From: a bacterium
GTDB taxonomy: Bacteria > Bacillota > Clostridia > Lachnospirales > Lachnospiraceae
DNA length: 53,683 bases
Assembly: GCA_028724545.1 (NCBI GenBank)
Contig: JAQYCU010000057.1
Coordinates: 1 to 53,683, forward strand
Direction of reading: 5' to 3'
Numbering within the stretch: the first letter of the stretch is position 1; the number at the start of each line of letters is the position of its first letter. Below are positions 1 to 8,867 of the stretch, in pieces. A program made the translations under genes and the position numbers. A model generated the notes under the pieces. The model worked only from the letters and a program-made list of their open reading frames with translations. It made no database searches and had not been told where the DNA came from.

Positions 1-2787
1 AACAGTTTCATTTACTCCCGGTGGAAGCTCATCGCCATTTTCACGGGTAAATACCTTTGCATCCACGATAACACCAAATTCACCATGTGGTACTTTTAAT
101 GATGTATCACGGACTTCTCTTGCCTTTTCACCGAAAATAGCACGAAGAAGTCTTTCTTCTGCAGTAAGTTCTGTTTCTCCCTTAGGAGTAACTTTACCTA
201 CCAGAATATCGCCGGCACGCACTTCTGCACCAATACGGATAATACCTCTCTCATCCAAATCTTTTAATGCATCATCACCGACACCCGGTACATCACGTGT
301 AATCTCTTCAGCACCTAACTTGGTATCTCTTGCTTCTGCTTCGTATTCATTAATATGAACAGATGTATAAACATCTTCCTGAACTAATCTTTCACTAAGA
401 AGAACAGCATCCTCGTAGTTGTAACCTTCCCAGGTCATAAAACCAATCAGAGGGTTTTTACCAAGTGCAATCTCTCCACCACAGGTAGAAGGACCATCAG
501 CAATAACCTGTCCTTTCTTAACTTCATCTCCCTTATTGACAATAGGACGATGATTCATACTGGTTCCCTGGTTGCTTCGCTGGAACTTGGCAAGTTTATA
601 ACGGTGTGTCTGTCCCTCTTTGCTCTTGATGATGATTTCGTTAGAAGCAGAACGCTCTACAATACCATCTTCCTCAGCAAGGACACAGTTTCCCGAATCG
701 ACAGCTGCCTTCATTTCCATACCGGTACCAACAACAGGTGCTTCTGTTACGAGAAGCGGCACTGCCTGACGCTGCATGTTGGAACCCATCAGGGCACGGT
801 TCGCATCATCATTTTCCAAGAATGGAATCATAGCTGTCGCAACCGAGAATACCATCTTTGGAGATACGTCCATTAAATCAATTTTCGTTTTTTCAAACTC
901 AGATGTTTCTTCACGGAAACGACCGGAAACATTTTTATTTACAAAATATCCATTTTCATCTAACTTTTCGTTAGCCTGTGCAACGATGAAACGGTCTTCT
1001 TCGTCAGCAGACAGATATACAACTTCATCTGTTACACGTGGGTTCTCAGGGTCTGACTTATCCACCTTACGGTATGGTGCTTCTACAAATCCGTATTCAT
1101 TGATACGTGCATAAGAAGCCAATGAGTTAATCAGACCAATGTTAGGACCTTCAGGTGTTTCTACAGGACACATACGTCCGTAATGTGTATAGTGAACATC
1201 ACGTACCTCAAATCCTGCACGGTCTCTTGACAAACCACCAGGTCCCAGTGCAGACAGACGACGCTTATGAGTCAGCTCACTTAATGGGTTGTTCTGGTCC
1301 ATAAACTGTGACAACTGGGAACTTCCGAAAAATTCCTTAACTGCAGCAGTAACCGGCTTAATGTTAATCAGTGACTGTGCCGTGATTGTTGTGATGTCCT
1401 GTGTAGACATTCTTTCACGAACAACTCTTTCCATACGGGAAAGACCGATACGGTACTGATTCTGAAGCAATTCACCTACTGCACGGATACGTCTGTTTCC
1501 TAAGTGGTCAATATCATCTTCGTTACCTACACCATATTCAAGATGCATATTATAGTTAATAGAAGCAAAGATATCTTCTTTTGTGATATGCTTTGGAACT
1601 AATTCTGCAATATTTGCTTTAATTGCTTCTTCAATGGCATCTTCATCTTCATTCTCATCCAGAATTTCTTTTAACAATGGATAGTATACATTTTCTGTAA
1701 CTCCAAGTTCTCTAGGATTTACACCTTCTGGAAGATATTCTTTTAAATCTACCATCATATTAGAAAGAATCTTAGTAACTTTTTCTTCTTTCTCTACCAT
1801 AACATAAGGAATGGCAGCATTCTGCATCTGTGTTGCAAGTTCTTCTGTAATCAGTGTACCTGCTTCATATACTTCTCCTGTTGCCGGAGAAACAGCATCT
1901 TCTGCTAATGTGCAGCCTGCAATACGATATTTAAAATGTAATTTTTTGTTGAATTTATATCTGCCGACTTTTGCTAAATCATATCTCTTAGGGTCAAAGA
2001 ACATACCATTTAACAAATTCTCAGCACTGTCTACAGAAAGTGGCTCGCCCGGACGAAGTTTCTTATATAATTCAAGCAAACCATCCTGATAATTGTCTGT
2101 TGTATCTTTTTCCAGACTGGCAAGAATCTTTGGCTCTTCACCAAACACTTCCTTAATCTGCTCATTTGTTCCAAGACCAAGTGCTCTAAGGAATACAGTA
2201 ATCGGCACTTTTCTGTTTCTATCTACACGGACTGAAAATACATCGTTGGAATCCGTTTCATACTCAAGCCATGCACCGCGGTTTGGAATTACGGTTGCTG
2301 AATATAACTCTTTACCAATCTTATCATGTCCAATGGCATAATAGATACCAGGTGAACGAACTAACTGACTTACAATAACACGCTCTGCTCCGTTAATAAC
2401 AAATGTTCCTGTAGCAGTCATCAGTGGCAGGTCGCCCATAAAGATTTCGTGTTCCTTAATCTCCTCGGTTTCCTTATTATGCAATCTCACTTTCACTTTC
2501 AGTGGTGCTGCATAAGTAGCATCTCTTTCCTTGCACTGGTCGATATCGTATTTCGTTTCATCTCTGCATAACTCAAAGTCCACAAATTCAAGACTTAAAT
2601 GACCACCGAAATCAGAAATCGGTGAAATGTCACGAAAAACTTCTTTCAGACCTTCGTCCAAGAACCATTGATATGAGTTGGTCTGTACTTCAATAAGATT
2701 TGGCATCTCAAGTACTTCCCTCTGACGGGCATAACTCATTCTCACACCATTACTAACTGCAACCGGATGTATCCTGTTTTTTTCCAT
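1..2787 (-). CDS. rpoB: DNA-directed RNA polymerase subunit beta (5' 929 codons; 3' end outside window)
   Basis: RNA polymerase beta subunit, catalytic core of transcription. The reading frame is open from the ATG at 2787 to the window edge, so about the last quarter of a roughly 1,250-residue protein is missing; rpoC would be expected further left. The protein opens [20 protein letters not shown] and a good ribosome site (AAGGAG, about 9 nt before the ATG) fixes the start. The rifampicin pocket is readable around 1230-1330 and contains [12 protein letters not shown], then [14 protein letters not shown]. The residues equivalent to E. coli D516, H526 and S531 are all wild type, so a rifampicin-sensitive allele is predicted. 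It has its own promoter upstream rather than obvious read-through from rplL. Identity is certain. Confidence 0.98.
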   Translation of the reverse strand, partial: MEKNRIHPVAVSNGVRMSYARQREVLEMPNLIEVQTNSYQWFLDEGLKEVFRDISPISDFGGHLSLEFVDFELCRDETKYDIDQCKERDATYAAPLKVKVRLHNKETEEIKEHEIFMGDLPLMTATGTFVINGAERVIVSQLVRSPGIYYAIGHDKIGKELYSATVIPNRGAWLEYETDSNDVFSVRVDRNRKVPITVFLRALGLGTNEQIKEVFGEEPKILASLEKDTTDNYQDGLLELYKKLRPGEPLSVDSAENLLNGMFFDPKRYDLAKVGRYKFNKKLHFKYRIAGCTLAEDAVSPATGEVYEAGTLITEELATQMQNAAIPYVMVEKEEKVTKILSNMMVDLKEYLPEGVNPRELGVTENVYYPLLKEILDENEDEDAIEEAIKANIAELVPKHITKEDIFASINYNMHLEYGVGNEDDIDHLGNRRIRAVGELLQNQYRIGLSRMERVVRERMSTQDITTITAQSLINIKPVTAAVKEFFGSSQLSQFMDQNNPLSELTHKRRLSALGPGGLSRDRAGFEVRDVHYTHYGRMCPVETPEGPNIGLINSLASYARINEYGFVEAPYRKVDKSDPENPRVTDEVVYLSADEEDRFIVAQANEKLDENGYFVNKNVSGRFREETSEFEKTKIDLMDVSPKMVFSVATAMIPFLENDDANRALMGSNMQRQAVPLLVTEAPVVGTGMEMKAAVDSGNCVLAEEDGIVERSASNEIIIKSKEGQTHRYKLAKFQRSNQGTSMNHRPIVNKGDEVKKGQVIADGPSTCGGEIALGKNPLIGFMTWEGYNYEDAVLLSERLVQEDVYTSVHINEYEAEARDTKLGAEEITRDVPGVGDDALKDLDERGIIRIGAEVRAGDILVGKVTPKGETELTAEERLLRAIFGEKAREVRDTSLKVPHGEFGVIVDAKVFTRENGDELPPGVNETV

Positions 2788-2941
2788 CGATGTTCACTCC
2801 TTAATTTTTTAGAGTATTTTGTGGTCCGACTTTCCAACTGAAATAATCTGGCAAGAAAAGTCTTTTCAAATTATCGTCCTTATGCTATACTAAATTTACA
2901 TAAGTATAAATTGTATAGTCAGCCACAATAGTGCATTTTTC

Positions 2942-2970
2942 ATCTTAGCACCAAATGCTACAGATGTCAA
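2942..2970 (-). promoter_or_regulatory. Sigma-A promoter of rpoB
   Basis: On the minus strand TTGACA (2970-2965), a 17-nt spacer and TAAGAT (2947-2942) make a near-consensus vegetative promoter. The 5' leader from here to the rpoB ATG is about 150 nt. It contains an A/T-rich stretch and short complementary pieces near 2820-2870 (AAAGACTTTT and AAAGTC), but no clear terminator was seen. Confidence 0.8.
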
Positions 2971-3139
2971 GCACTTTTTTTCTTGACTTTTTTCAGTATT
3001 TTTTTGTTTTTTATAAATTAAGAAGCTTTTTCTCTGTGGACTTTTTATCACAGCCACGATATAAACCAGTTGTGCCACACAGGTTTGAAAGACTTTTGCA
3101 GAACGCTACAACTGAAACAAAAAAAGAAAGGAGTTACTT
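2971..3139 (+). other. Upstream region of the GH31-GH3 operon
   Basis: No gene. A weak promoter can be read as TGGACT, 17 nt, TATAAA (about 3038-3066). It overlaps an imperfect CTGTG...CACAG dyad and the string TTTTTATCACAG, which recurs at 19481 and 29773. The operon's ribosome site AAAGGAG lies about 8 nt before the ATG at 3140. No regulator or sugar-transporter gene is adjacent. Confidence 0.4.
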
Positions 3140-5212
3140 ATGAGATACAAGGAAGAGTCAAACCGTCTTGTCCTGATGCAGGACGGTACTACACTTTGGA
3201 TAGAGCCGTGGGGTGAAAACGCTTTTCGCGTCCGTATGACAAAAGAACCCGTTATGGATGCAAACGACTGGGCGTTAACAGAAGAAATCCCACAGCTGCC
3301 CCTGCAGGTAACTTATGAAACCGTGGATATGACGGAGCCATTTTACCACACCGAAGAGGAACGAAAGAAACACGCCTGCACTGGCACAAAAATCACAATA
3401 CAGAATGGAAAAATACGTGCCGTTATCAATCCGGAAGGTGTTATTTCCTATTATAATAAAAAAAATGAATTGCTTACGGCAGAGTACTGGAGAAACCGAA
3501 ACCGGATTGACCGTTACTGCGTTCCCCTGCGAATCGACGCCAGAGAATTAAAGCCGATTATCGGAACGACAGACTACACTCTGACTATGCGCTTTGAAGC
3601 ATTTGAAGACGAAAAGATATTCGGAATGGGACAATATCAGGATGGACTTTTAAATAAGAAAGGGGCTTTGCTGGAGCTGGCGCACCGGAACAGCCAGACA
3701 AGTATTCCTTTCTTTATTTCCAGCCGTGGATATGGATTTTTGTGGAACAATCCGGCTGTCGGAACCGTCTGCTTTGCAGCAAATCTTACCGAATGGACTG
3801 CAAAAAATACGAAAAAACTTGATTACTATATTACAGCAGGCGACACCCCTGCCCAGATTGAAGAACAGTATGCAAACGTAACCGGAAAAGTTCCTATGAT
3901 GCCGGAATTTGGTATGGGCTTCTGGCAATGCAAACTCCGTTACCGTAACCAGGAAGAATTGCTTGCCGTTGCCAGAGAATATAAAAAGAGAAATCTGCCA
4001 ATTGACGCTATCGTCATTGACTTCTTCCATTGGAGTATGCAGGGCGATTTTCAGTTTGACCCGGTTGACTGGCCTGACGTGGAAGGTATGATAAAAGAAC
4101 TGCACGAAATGGATATTGAGCCGGTTGTTTCAGTCTGGCCAACCATTGACGAGCGCAGTAAGAATTACGGTGAAATGGCCGAAAACGGTTATCTTATCAC
4201 CTCTGACCGTGGTCTTTGTGTCAATATGACCTGGATGGGCTGCACAACTTTTTATGATGCAACCAACCCGGATGCACAAAAATTTGTCTGGGAACAATGT
4301 AAGAAAAATTATTACGACAAAGGGATTCACTGTTTCTGGCTGGACGAGGCTGAACCAGAGTACGGACCTTATGACTTTGACATTTACCGTTACCATGTGG
4401 GACCGGCACTCTCCTGCAGTAACATTTATCCTCTGATGTATGCCAAAGGCTTTTATGACGGCTTACAAAAAGAAGGACAGAAAGACATTATTAATCTGGT
4501 GCGCTGCGCGTGGGCCGGCAGCCAGAAATACGGTGTGCTGACCTGGTCAGGCGATATTCATTCGTCGTTCCGTTCTATGAAAGAGCAAATCCGTGCCGGA
4601 CTGAATATGGGACTTGCCGGAATCCCATGGTGGACAACCGATATTGGTGGATTTCTTGGTGGCGACAACACGGATACTGCTTTTCGGGAACTTTTGGTGC
4701 GCTGGTTTGCATGGGGTGTTTTTTCTCCTGTATTCCGACTGCACGGCGAACGTTCCCCTTACTATGAGCGTGAAGTAGAATATCGCGATGGCGTACGACA
4801 GTTTAGTTCCGGACAGGATAATGAAATCTGGAGTTTTGGTGAAGAAAATTATGAAATTTTAAAAGAATTTCTTCTGATGCGCGAACGGCTTCGTCCTTAT
4901 ATCCGTAAGTGTATGCAGGAAGCACACGAAAAAGGAACTCCCGTTATGCGTCCTCTGTTTTATGATATTCCGGAAGACAGCAACTGCTGGGAAATAAGCG
5001 ACAGTTATTTCTTTGGTCCTGATTTACTTGTCAAGCCTGTAACCGATGCCAATGTGACAACGACTGCTGTCTATCTTCCAGAAGGACATAACTGGAAAGA
5101 AGCAAAAACAGGTATTGTATACGAAGGTGGACAGACGGTAAATGCCGTTGCTACCTTAGATGTTATCCCAGTCTTTATCAAAGACCAGAAAGACTATCCG
5201 ATTTATCAATAA
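3140..5212 (+). CDS. Glycoside hydrolase family 31 (alpha-xylosidase/alpha-glucosidase type)
   Basis: Retaining alpha-glycosidase of 690 residues, no signal peptide, so cytoplasmic. An N-terminal beta-sandwich (about 1-245) precedes the TIM barrel (about 250-590) and a C-terminal beta domain. The nucleophile is read as D402 in FWLDEAEPE and the acid/base as D472 in WSGDIHSSF, both typical GH31 motifs. The loop VIDFFHWSMQGDFQFDP fits the alpha-xylosidase side of the family better than starch alpha-glucosidases, but the substrate cannot be settled from sequence. It is first in a two-gene operon, only 15 nt before a GH3 gene. Together they could trim an imported oligosaccharide carrying alpha- and beta-linked sugars, for example xyloglucan fragments (inference). 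Confidence 0.93.
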   Translation: MRYKEESNRLVLMQDGTTLWIEPWGENAFRVRMTKEPVMDANDWALTEEIPQLPLQVTYETVDMTEPFYHTEEERKKHACTGTKITIQNGKIRAVINPEGVISYYNKKNELLTAEYWRNRNRIDRYCVPLRIDARELKPIIGTTDYTLTMRFEAFEDEKIFGMGQYQDGLLNKKGALLELAHRNSQTSIPFFISSRGYGFLWNNPAVGTVCFAANLTEWTAKNTKKLDYYITAGDTPAQIEEQYANVTGKVPMMPEFGMGFWQCKLRYRNQEELLAVAREYKKRNLPIDAIVIDFFHWSMQGDFQFDPVDWPDVEGMIKELHEMDIEPVVSVWPTIDERSKNYGEMAENGYLITSDRGLCVNMTWMGCTTFYDATNPDAQKFVWEQCKKNYYDKGIHCFWLDEAEPEYGPYDFDIYRYHVGPALSCSNIYPLMYAKGFYDGLQKEGQKDIINLVRCAWAGSQKYGVLTWSGDIHSSFRSMKEQIRAGLNMGLAGIPWWTTDIGGFLGGDNTDTAFRELLVRWFAWGVFSPVFRLHGERSPYYEREVEYRDGVRQFSSGQDNEIWSFGEENYEILKEFLLMRERLRPYIRKCMQEAHEKGTPVMRPLFYDIPEDSNCWEISDSYFFGPDLLVKPVTDANVTTTAVYLPEGHNWKEAKTGIVYEGGQTVNAVATLDVIPVFIKDQKDYPIYQ

Positions 5213-5227
5213 GAAAAGGAGGCTACT

Positions 5228-7597
5228 ATGAATAAATTAAATGTAGAACAAATCTTATCCGAAATGACATTAGAAGAAAAGGCAGGTATGTGTTCCGGCT
5301 CCGATTTTTGGCACACTACTGCTGTAGAACGTTTGAATCTGCCATCTGTCATGGTATGTGACGGTCCTCACGGATTGCGCAAACAGGAAGAAGATGTTGA
5401 CCACCTCGGCGTTGCCGAAAGTATCAAGGCTATTTGCTTTCCGACGGCTTCTGCTATGGCCTGCTCTTTTGACAGAGAACTGCTCCATACCGTGGGCGAT
5501 GCCCTGGGCGAAGAATGTGTCGCCGAAGATATTGCCGTTTTGCTCGGCCCTGGTATTAATATGAAACGTTCCCCTCTTTGTGGACGAAATTTTGAATATT
5601 ATTCCGAAGACCCTTATCTGGCAGGAGAACTCGGTGCCTCTTTCGTCAATGGCGTACAAAGCCACCACGTTGGCACCAGTTTAAAACATTTTGCTGCAAA
5701 CAACCAGGAGCGCAGACGTATGAGCGTTTCTGTCCTGACAGACGAAAGGACTTTGCGTGAAATTTATCTGAGTGCTTTTGAAAAAGTAGTAAAAGAGGCA
5801 AAGCCCTGGACGGTTATGTGCAGTTATAACCGAATCAATGGGGTTTATTCCTGTGAAAATGAATGGCTTCTGAATGATGTTCTTCGCAAGGAATGGGGGT
5901 ATGACGGTGTTGTCGTAACGGACTGGGGTGCAATGAATCATCGCATTGACGCAACAAAAGCAGGACTGGATTTGGAAATGCCTGATTGTCACGGCGAAAC
6001 AGATAAACAATTAGTGGCTGCCGTCAAAAATGGTACACTGGACGAAAGCATTTTAGACCAGTCCGTTCGCCGTATCCTGAATCTGGTTAATGATTATGTG
6101 TCCCAAAAACCGGACACCAGACCTTCCTACAGCAAAGAAGCTCATCACGCACTCGCACAGCAGACAGCAACAGAATCTGCTGTGCTCCTAAAAAACGATG
6201 GTGTCCTTCCTTTGCAGACGGGACAAAATATTGCCGTTATCGGTAAGTTTGCAAAAACGCCACGTATCCAGGGTGGCGGGTCCAGTCATATCAACTGTTC
6301 CCAGGTTGACTCTGCACTGGAAGCTTTTGACGCATTGGCAAAACGCCCTGCAGAACACGTCTGCGAAAATGGAATCTGCCGTCTTGTACCGGCTCCTTCC
6401 TATCACATCACCTATGCAGAAGGCTATATTACGGAAGAAGACAAAACAGACGACGCTTTATTGCAGGAAGCTGTTGAAGCTGCCAAAAATGCTGATGTTG
6501 CAGTAATTTTTGCCGGACTTCCGGATGCATTTGAAGGCGAAGGATATGACAGAACACATTTAAATATGCCGGAATGCCAGAACCGCCTGATTGACTGCAT
6601 TTGTGAGGTGCAGAAAAATGTTGTTGTTGTATTACATAATGGTTCTCCAATCCAAATGCCGTGGCTTAACAAAGTTAGTGCCGTATTGGAAATGTATCTT
6701 GCCGGTCAGGCAAGTGGCAGTGCAGCAGTGGAACTGCTTTCGGGCATTGCCAATCCTTCTGGAAAATTGGCTGAAACTTTCCCACAGCGATTGGAAGATA
6801 CACCTTCTTACTTAAACTTCCCGGGAAGCCGTAACGAAGTACATTATGGCGAAGGCATTTTTATCGGCTACCGTTATTATGATAAGAAAAAACTGGACGT
6901 TCTCTTCCCATTTGGCTATGGATTAAGTTATACTACATTTTCTTATGACCAGCTTGCCATTACAGTAAACGGCCAGGAATTAAAGTCTGATATGCAGGTA
7001 AAGGATACCGATGAAATCAAAGTTACCTGCCAGATTACAAATACCGGAAAAGTTGCCGGAAAAGAAATCGTACAGTTATATGTGCAAAATTATATCGGTA
7101 TGGAAAACCGTCCGGAAAAAGAATTGCGTGATTTTGCAAAAGTTTCTTTGCTGCCGGGCGAAACGAAAGAGGTTTCCTTTACACTAAATTACCGTTCATT
7201 TGCTTACTACAATGAAACGGCAAAAGACTGGTTTATTGAAAGTGGGGAATACCACATCTGCATTGGTGCTTCCTCGCGTGACATCCGGTTATCTGCACCA
7301 ATTTTCATCACAGGAACAAAACGTCTGCCATTTACTGCCTGTGATGTTACGACTTGTGAAGATGTTACACTCTTCGCAAAAGAGCCTCATATTTTGGATG
7401 AACTGATGGAAAAGAGTGGATTTGATTCCAATACCGATAAGTCAAATGATGATGTCGATGTGGGAACGGTAGAGCTTATGAAAGCAATGTATGCCGAAAC
7501 ACCATTACATTCTATCCTCTCTTTCAGTGGAGATACCCTGACTTACGAAGATATCCAAAATACAATTGCTAAAATCAACGAGGCTGAAAAGAAATAA
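5228..7597 (+). CDS. Glycoside hydrolase family 3 (beta-glucosidase/beta-xylosidase type)
   Basis: Retaining beta-glycosidase of 789 residues, no signal peptide. The N-terminal GH3 barrel includes the substrate-binding stretch KHFAANNQE (153-161) and the nucleophile D232 in VVTDWGAM. A GH3 C-terminal alpha/beta sandwich follows, then a fibronectin-III-like domain at about 580-670 (GKVAGKEIVQLYVQ). The tail of about 110 residues beyond it is acidic and unassigned. The ribosome site AAAAGGAGG sits 7 nt before the ATG and 15 nt separate it from the GH31 gene, so they are co-transcribed. Probable role is intracellular release of terminal beta-linked glucose or xylose from oligosaccharides that the GH31 enzyme also attacks. 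Confidence 0.94.
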   Translation: MNKLNVEQILSEMTLEEKAGMCSGSDFWHTTAVERLNLPSVMVCDGPHGLRKQEEDVDHLGVAESIKAICFPTASAMACSFDRELLHTVGDALGEECVAEDIAVLLGPGINMKRSPLCGRNFEYYSEDPYLAGELGASFVNGVQSHHVGTSLKHFAANNQERRRMSVSVLTDERTLREIYLSAFEKVVKEAKPWTVMCSYNRINGVYSCENEWLLNDVLRKEWGYDGVVVTDWGAMNHRIDATKAGLDLEMPDCHGETDKQLVAAVKNGTLDESILDQSVRRILNLVNDYVSQKPDTRPSYSKEAHHALAQQTATESAVLLKNDGVLPLQTGQNIAVIGKFAKTPRIQGGGSSHINCSQVDSALEAFDALAKRPAEHVCENGICRLVPAPSYHITYAEGYITEEDKTDDALLQEAVEAAKNADVAVIFAGLPDAFEGEGYDRTHLNMPECQNRLIDCICEVQKNVVVVLHNGSPIQMPWLNKVSAVLEMYLAGQASGSAAVELLSGIANPSGKLAETFPQRLEDTPSYLNFPGSRNEVHYGEGIFIGYRYYDKKKLDVLFPFGYGLSYTTFSYDQLAITVNGQELKSDMQVKDTDEIKVTCQITNTGKVAGKEIVQLYVQNYIGMENRPEKELRDFAKVSLLPGETKEVSFTLNYRSFAYYNETAKDWFIESGEYHICIGASSRDIRLSAPIFITGTKRLPFTACDVTTCEDVTLFAKEPHILDELMEKSGFDSNTDKSNDDVDVGTVELMKAMYAETPLHSILSFSGDTLTYEDIQNTIAKINEAEKK

Positions 7598-7625
7598 CAG
7601 ATTATCCTTTTCGCCAACTGGAAAA

Positions 7626-7654
7626 GAATAAATTCCATCCCTGATACATACTAT
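7626..7654 (+). promoter_or_regulatory. Possible sigma-E promoter of spoIIID
   Basis: GAATAAATT (7626-7634) and CATACTAT (7647-7654), 12 nt apart, resemble the mother-cell sigma-E elements (about ATATT and CATACAAT). spoIIID is a sigma-E gene in known spore formers. The match is approximate. Confidence 0.4.
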
Positions 7655-7686
7655 GAAATAAACAAGTAGTTTCAGGGGGATGGAGT

Positions 7687-7977
7687 TTGAAGGAATATAT
7701 AGAAGAAAGAGCCGTTGAGGCTGCCAGATATATTGTGGAACGCAATGCAACAGTGCGACAGACTGCCAAAGAACTTGGCATCAGCAAAAGCACGGTACAT
7801 AAAGATGTTACGGAACGGCTGCGTTTTATTAATCCATCATTGGCTGTCGAAGCACGAAAAGTTCTGGACAAAAACAAATCCGAACGTCATATTCGTGGTG
7901 GAATGGCAACAAAAGAAAAATACCAGCATATTCACGAATTGAAATGTGGTATGGAAGCCCAAAACGACTATCATTAA
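7687..7977 (+). CDS. spoIIID: Sporulation transcriptional regulator SpoIIID
   Basis: Small mother-cell DNA-binding protein of 96 residues that activates or represses sigma-E and sigma-K regulon genes during sporulation. The helix-turn-helix is read in TVRQTAKELGISKSTVHKDV (about 20-39), followed by the family hallmarks INPSLA and RHIRGGMATKEKY. The start is TTG at 7687, placed just after a G-rich ribosome site (CAGGGGGATGG); no ATG lies nearby in frame. That ribosome site can pair with CATCCCTGA at 7636-7644, which could hide it in a hairpin. The gene stands alone after the GH3 gene. Length and sequence match the family well. Confidence 0.95.
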   Translation: MKEYIEERAVEAARYIVERNATVRQTAKELGISKSTVHKDVTERLRFINPSLAVEARKVLDKNKSERHIRGGMATKEKYQHIHELKCGMEAQNDYH

Positions 7978-8050
7978 AAATAATTGTGCTAAAATCCTCG
8001 GCATTTTCCTTTCCTATGTTTAACTTTTTCTAAATTTAGTTTTCATACGT

Positions 8051-8079
8051 TTGACTTTCTTGGTAAATGTGTATATACT
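8051..8079 (+). promoter_or_regulatory. Sigma-A promoter of the secreted lysine-rich protein gene
   Basis: TTGACT (8051-8056), 17-nt spacer, TATACT (8074-8079). It lies 66 nt before the ATG at 8145, giving a short leader. Confidence 0.7.
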
Positions 8080-8144
8080 TAATGTATATTATCGGATATG
8101 TTTTATTTATTTTGACACATCCCGGTTATCGAAAGGAGAATGAA

Positions 8145-8717
8145 ATGAACAAAATTACCAAAAAAATCATTGCAGTTGCTTTGACAATTGCCACAGTAGC
8201 AACCAGCGTTGCTGCCGTACCTTCGCAGAGTGCTTCTGCAAAAGCAAAAAACTATAATTGCTACCTTATGTTCGCAAACAAAAAATGGTCTTGCGTTAAT
8301 ATGAATGAAAAAGTAGCAAATACAAAAGTAAAAAATAAGAAAGGCAAAAAAACCTATACAGTTACTTTGAAACGTTCAAAATGTACAAACGAAAACAAAA
8401 AAGGAAGCAAAGCTGAAAAGGCAAAAGATGCGCAGGTGCTTTGCGTAGACATTAAAGATATTTTGCTTGACCACAAGGCAAAGAACATTAAAATTTCTAA
8501 TGTTGTTGTAAAATGTGACGGCAAAAAAGTAAAAGTAAAACAGAGCAAAATGGCACAGGGTAAATTAGAGCCTTATTCTGACCCTGACAAATATCGTCTC
8601 GAAATTTATAATGAATATGGCGAGGGCGGAACAAAGAAACATCCATGTGCTAAATTGACAAAATTCAAATGGAGTAAGAAGATTTCTGTAACATTTACAT
8701 TGAATATCAAAAAATAG
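8145..8717 (+). CDS. Small secreted lysine-rich protein of unknown function
   Basis: Predicted product of 190 residues. The ATG at 8145 is chosen because GAAAGGAG lies about 8 nt before it and the protein then opens with a clean signal peptide: MNKITKK, a hydrophobic core to about residue 23, and likely cleavage after SASA near residue 32. The frame is also open upstream to 8067, but those residues precede the ribosome site and are unlikely to be translated. The mature part is very basic (many K, few R) with four or five cysteines that could form disulfides (CYLMF, WSCVN, VLCVD, VVKCD, HPCAK). No domain is recognised. A cell-wall or polyanion-binding role is a guess. It is monocistronic, with a promoter at 8051 and a terminator at 8746. 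Confidence 0.8.
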   Translation: MNKITKKIIAVALTIATVATSVAAVPSQSASAKAKNYNCYLMFANKKWSCVNMNEKVANTKVKNKKGKKTYTVTLKRSKCTNENKKGSKAEKAKDAQVLCVDIKDILLDHKAKNIKISNVVVKCDGKKVKVKQSKMAQGKLEPYSDPDKYRLEIYNEYGEGGTKKHPCAKLTKFKWSKKISVTFTLNIKK

Positions 8718-8745
8718 TATTACATCATTACCACAATAAAAAGAA

Positions 8746-8782
8746 GGTATCGCATCCGTTACCCGGTGCGATACCATTTTTT
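8746..8782 (+). terminator. Rho-independent terminator
   Basis: Perfect 9-bp stem GGTATCGCA (8746-8754) / TGCGATACC (8767-8775) followed by ATTTTTTTG. It ends the secreted-protein transcript. Confidence 0.9.
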
Positions 8783-8867
8783 TGTTATAGAAAAATATCA
8801 TTTTATATTCTGCTGATTTTTTGATAACAGTCTGCTTCACAAAACAGCCTCTGCCTTATCAGAAATT

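Noticed and set aside
550-2341. Several plus-strand frames within rpoB
   Set aside because: All lie antisense to the intact rpoB reading frame and lack ribosome sites and recognisable domains.
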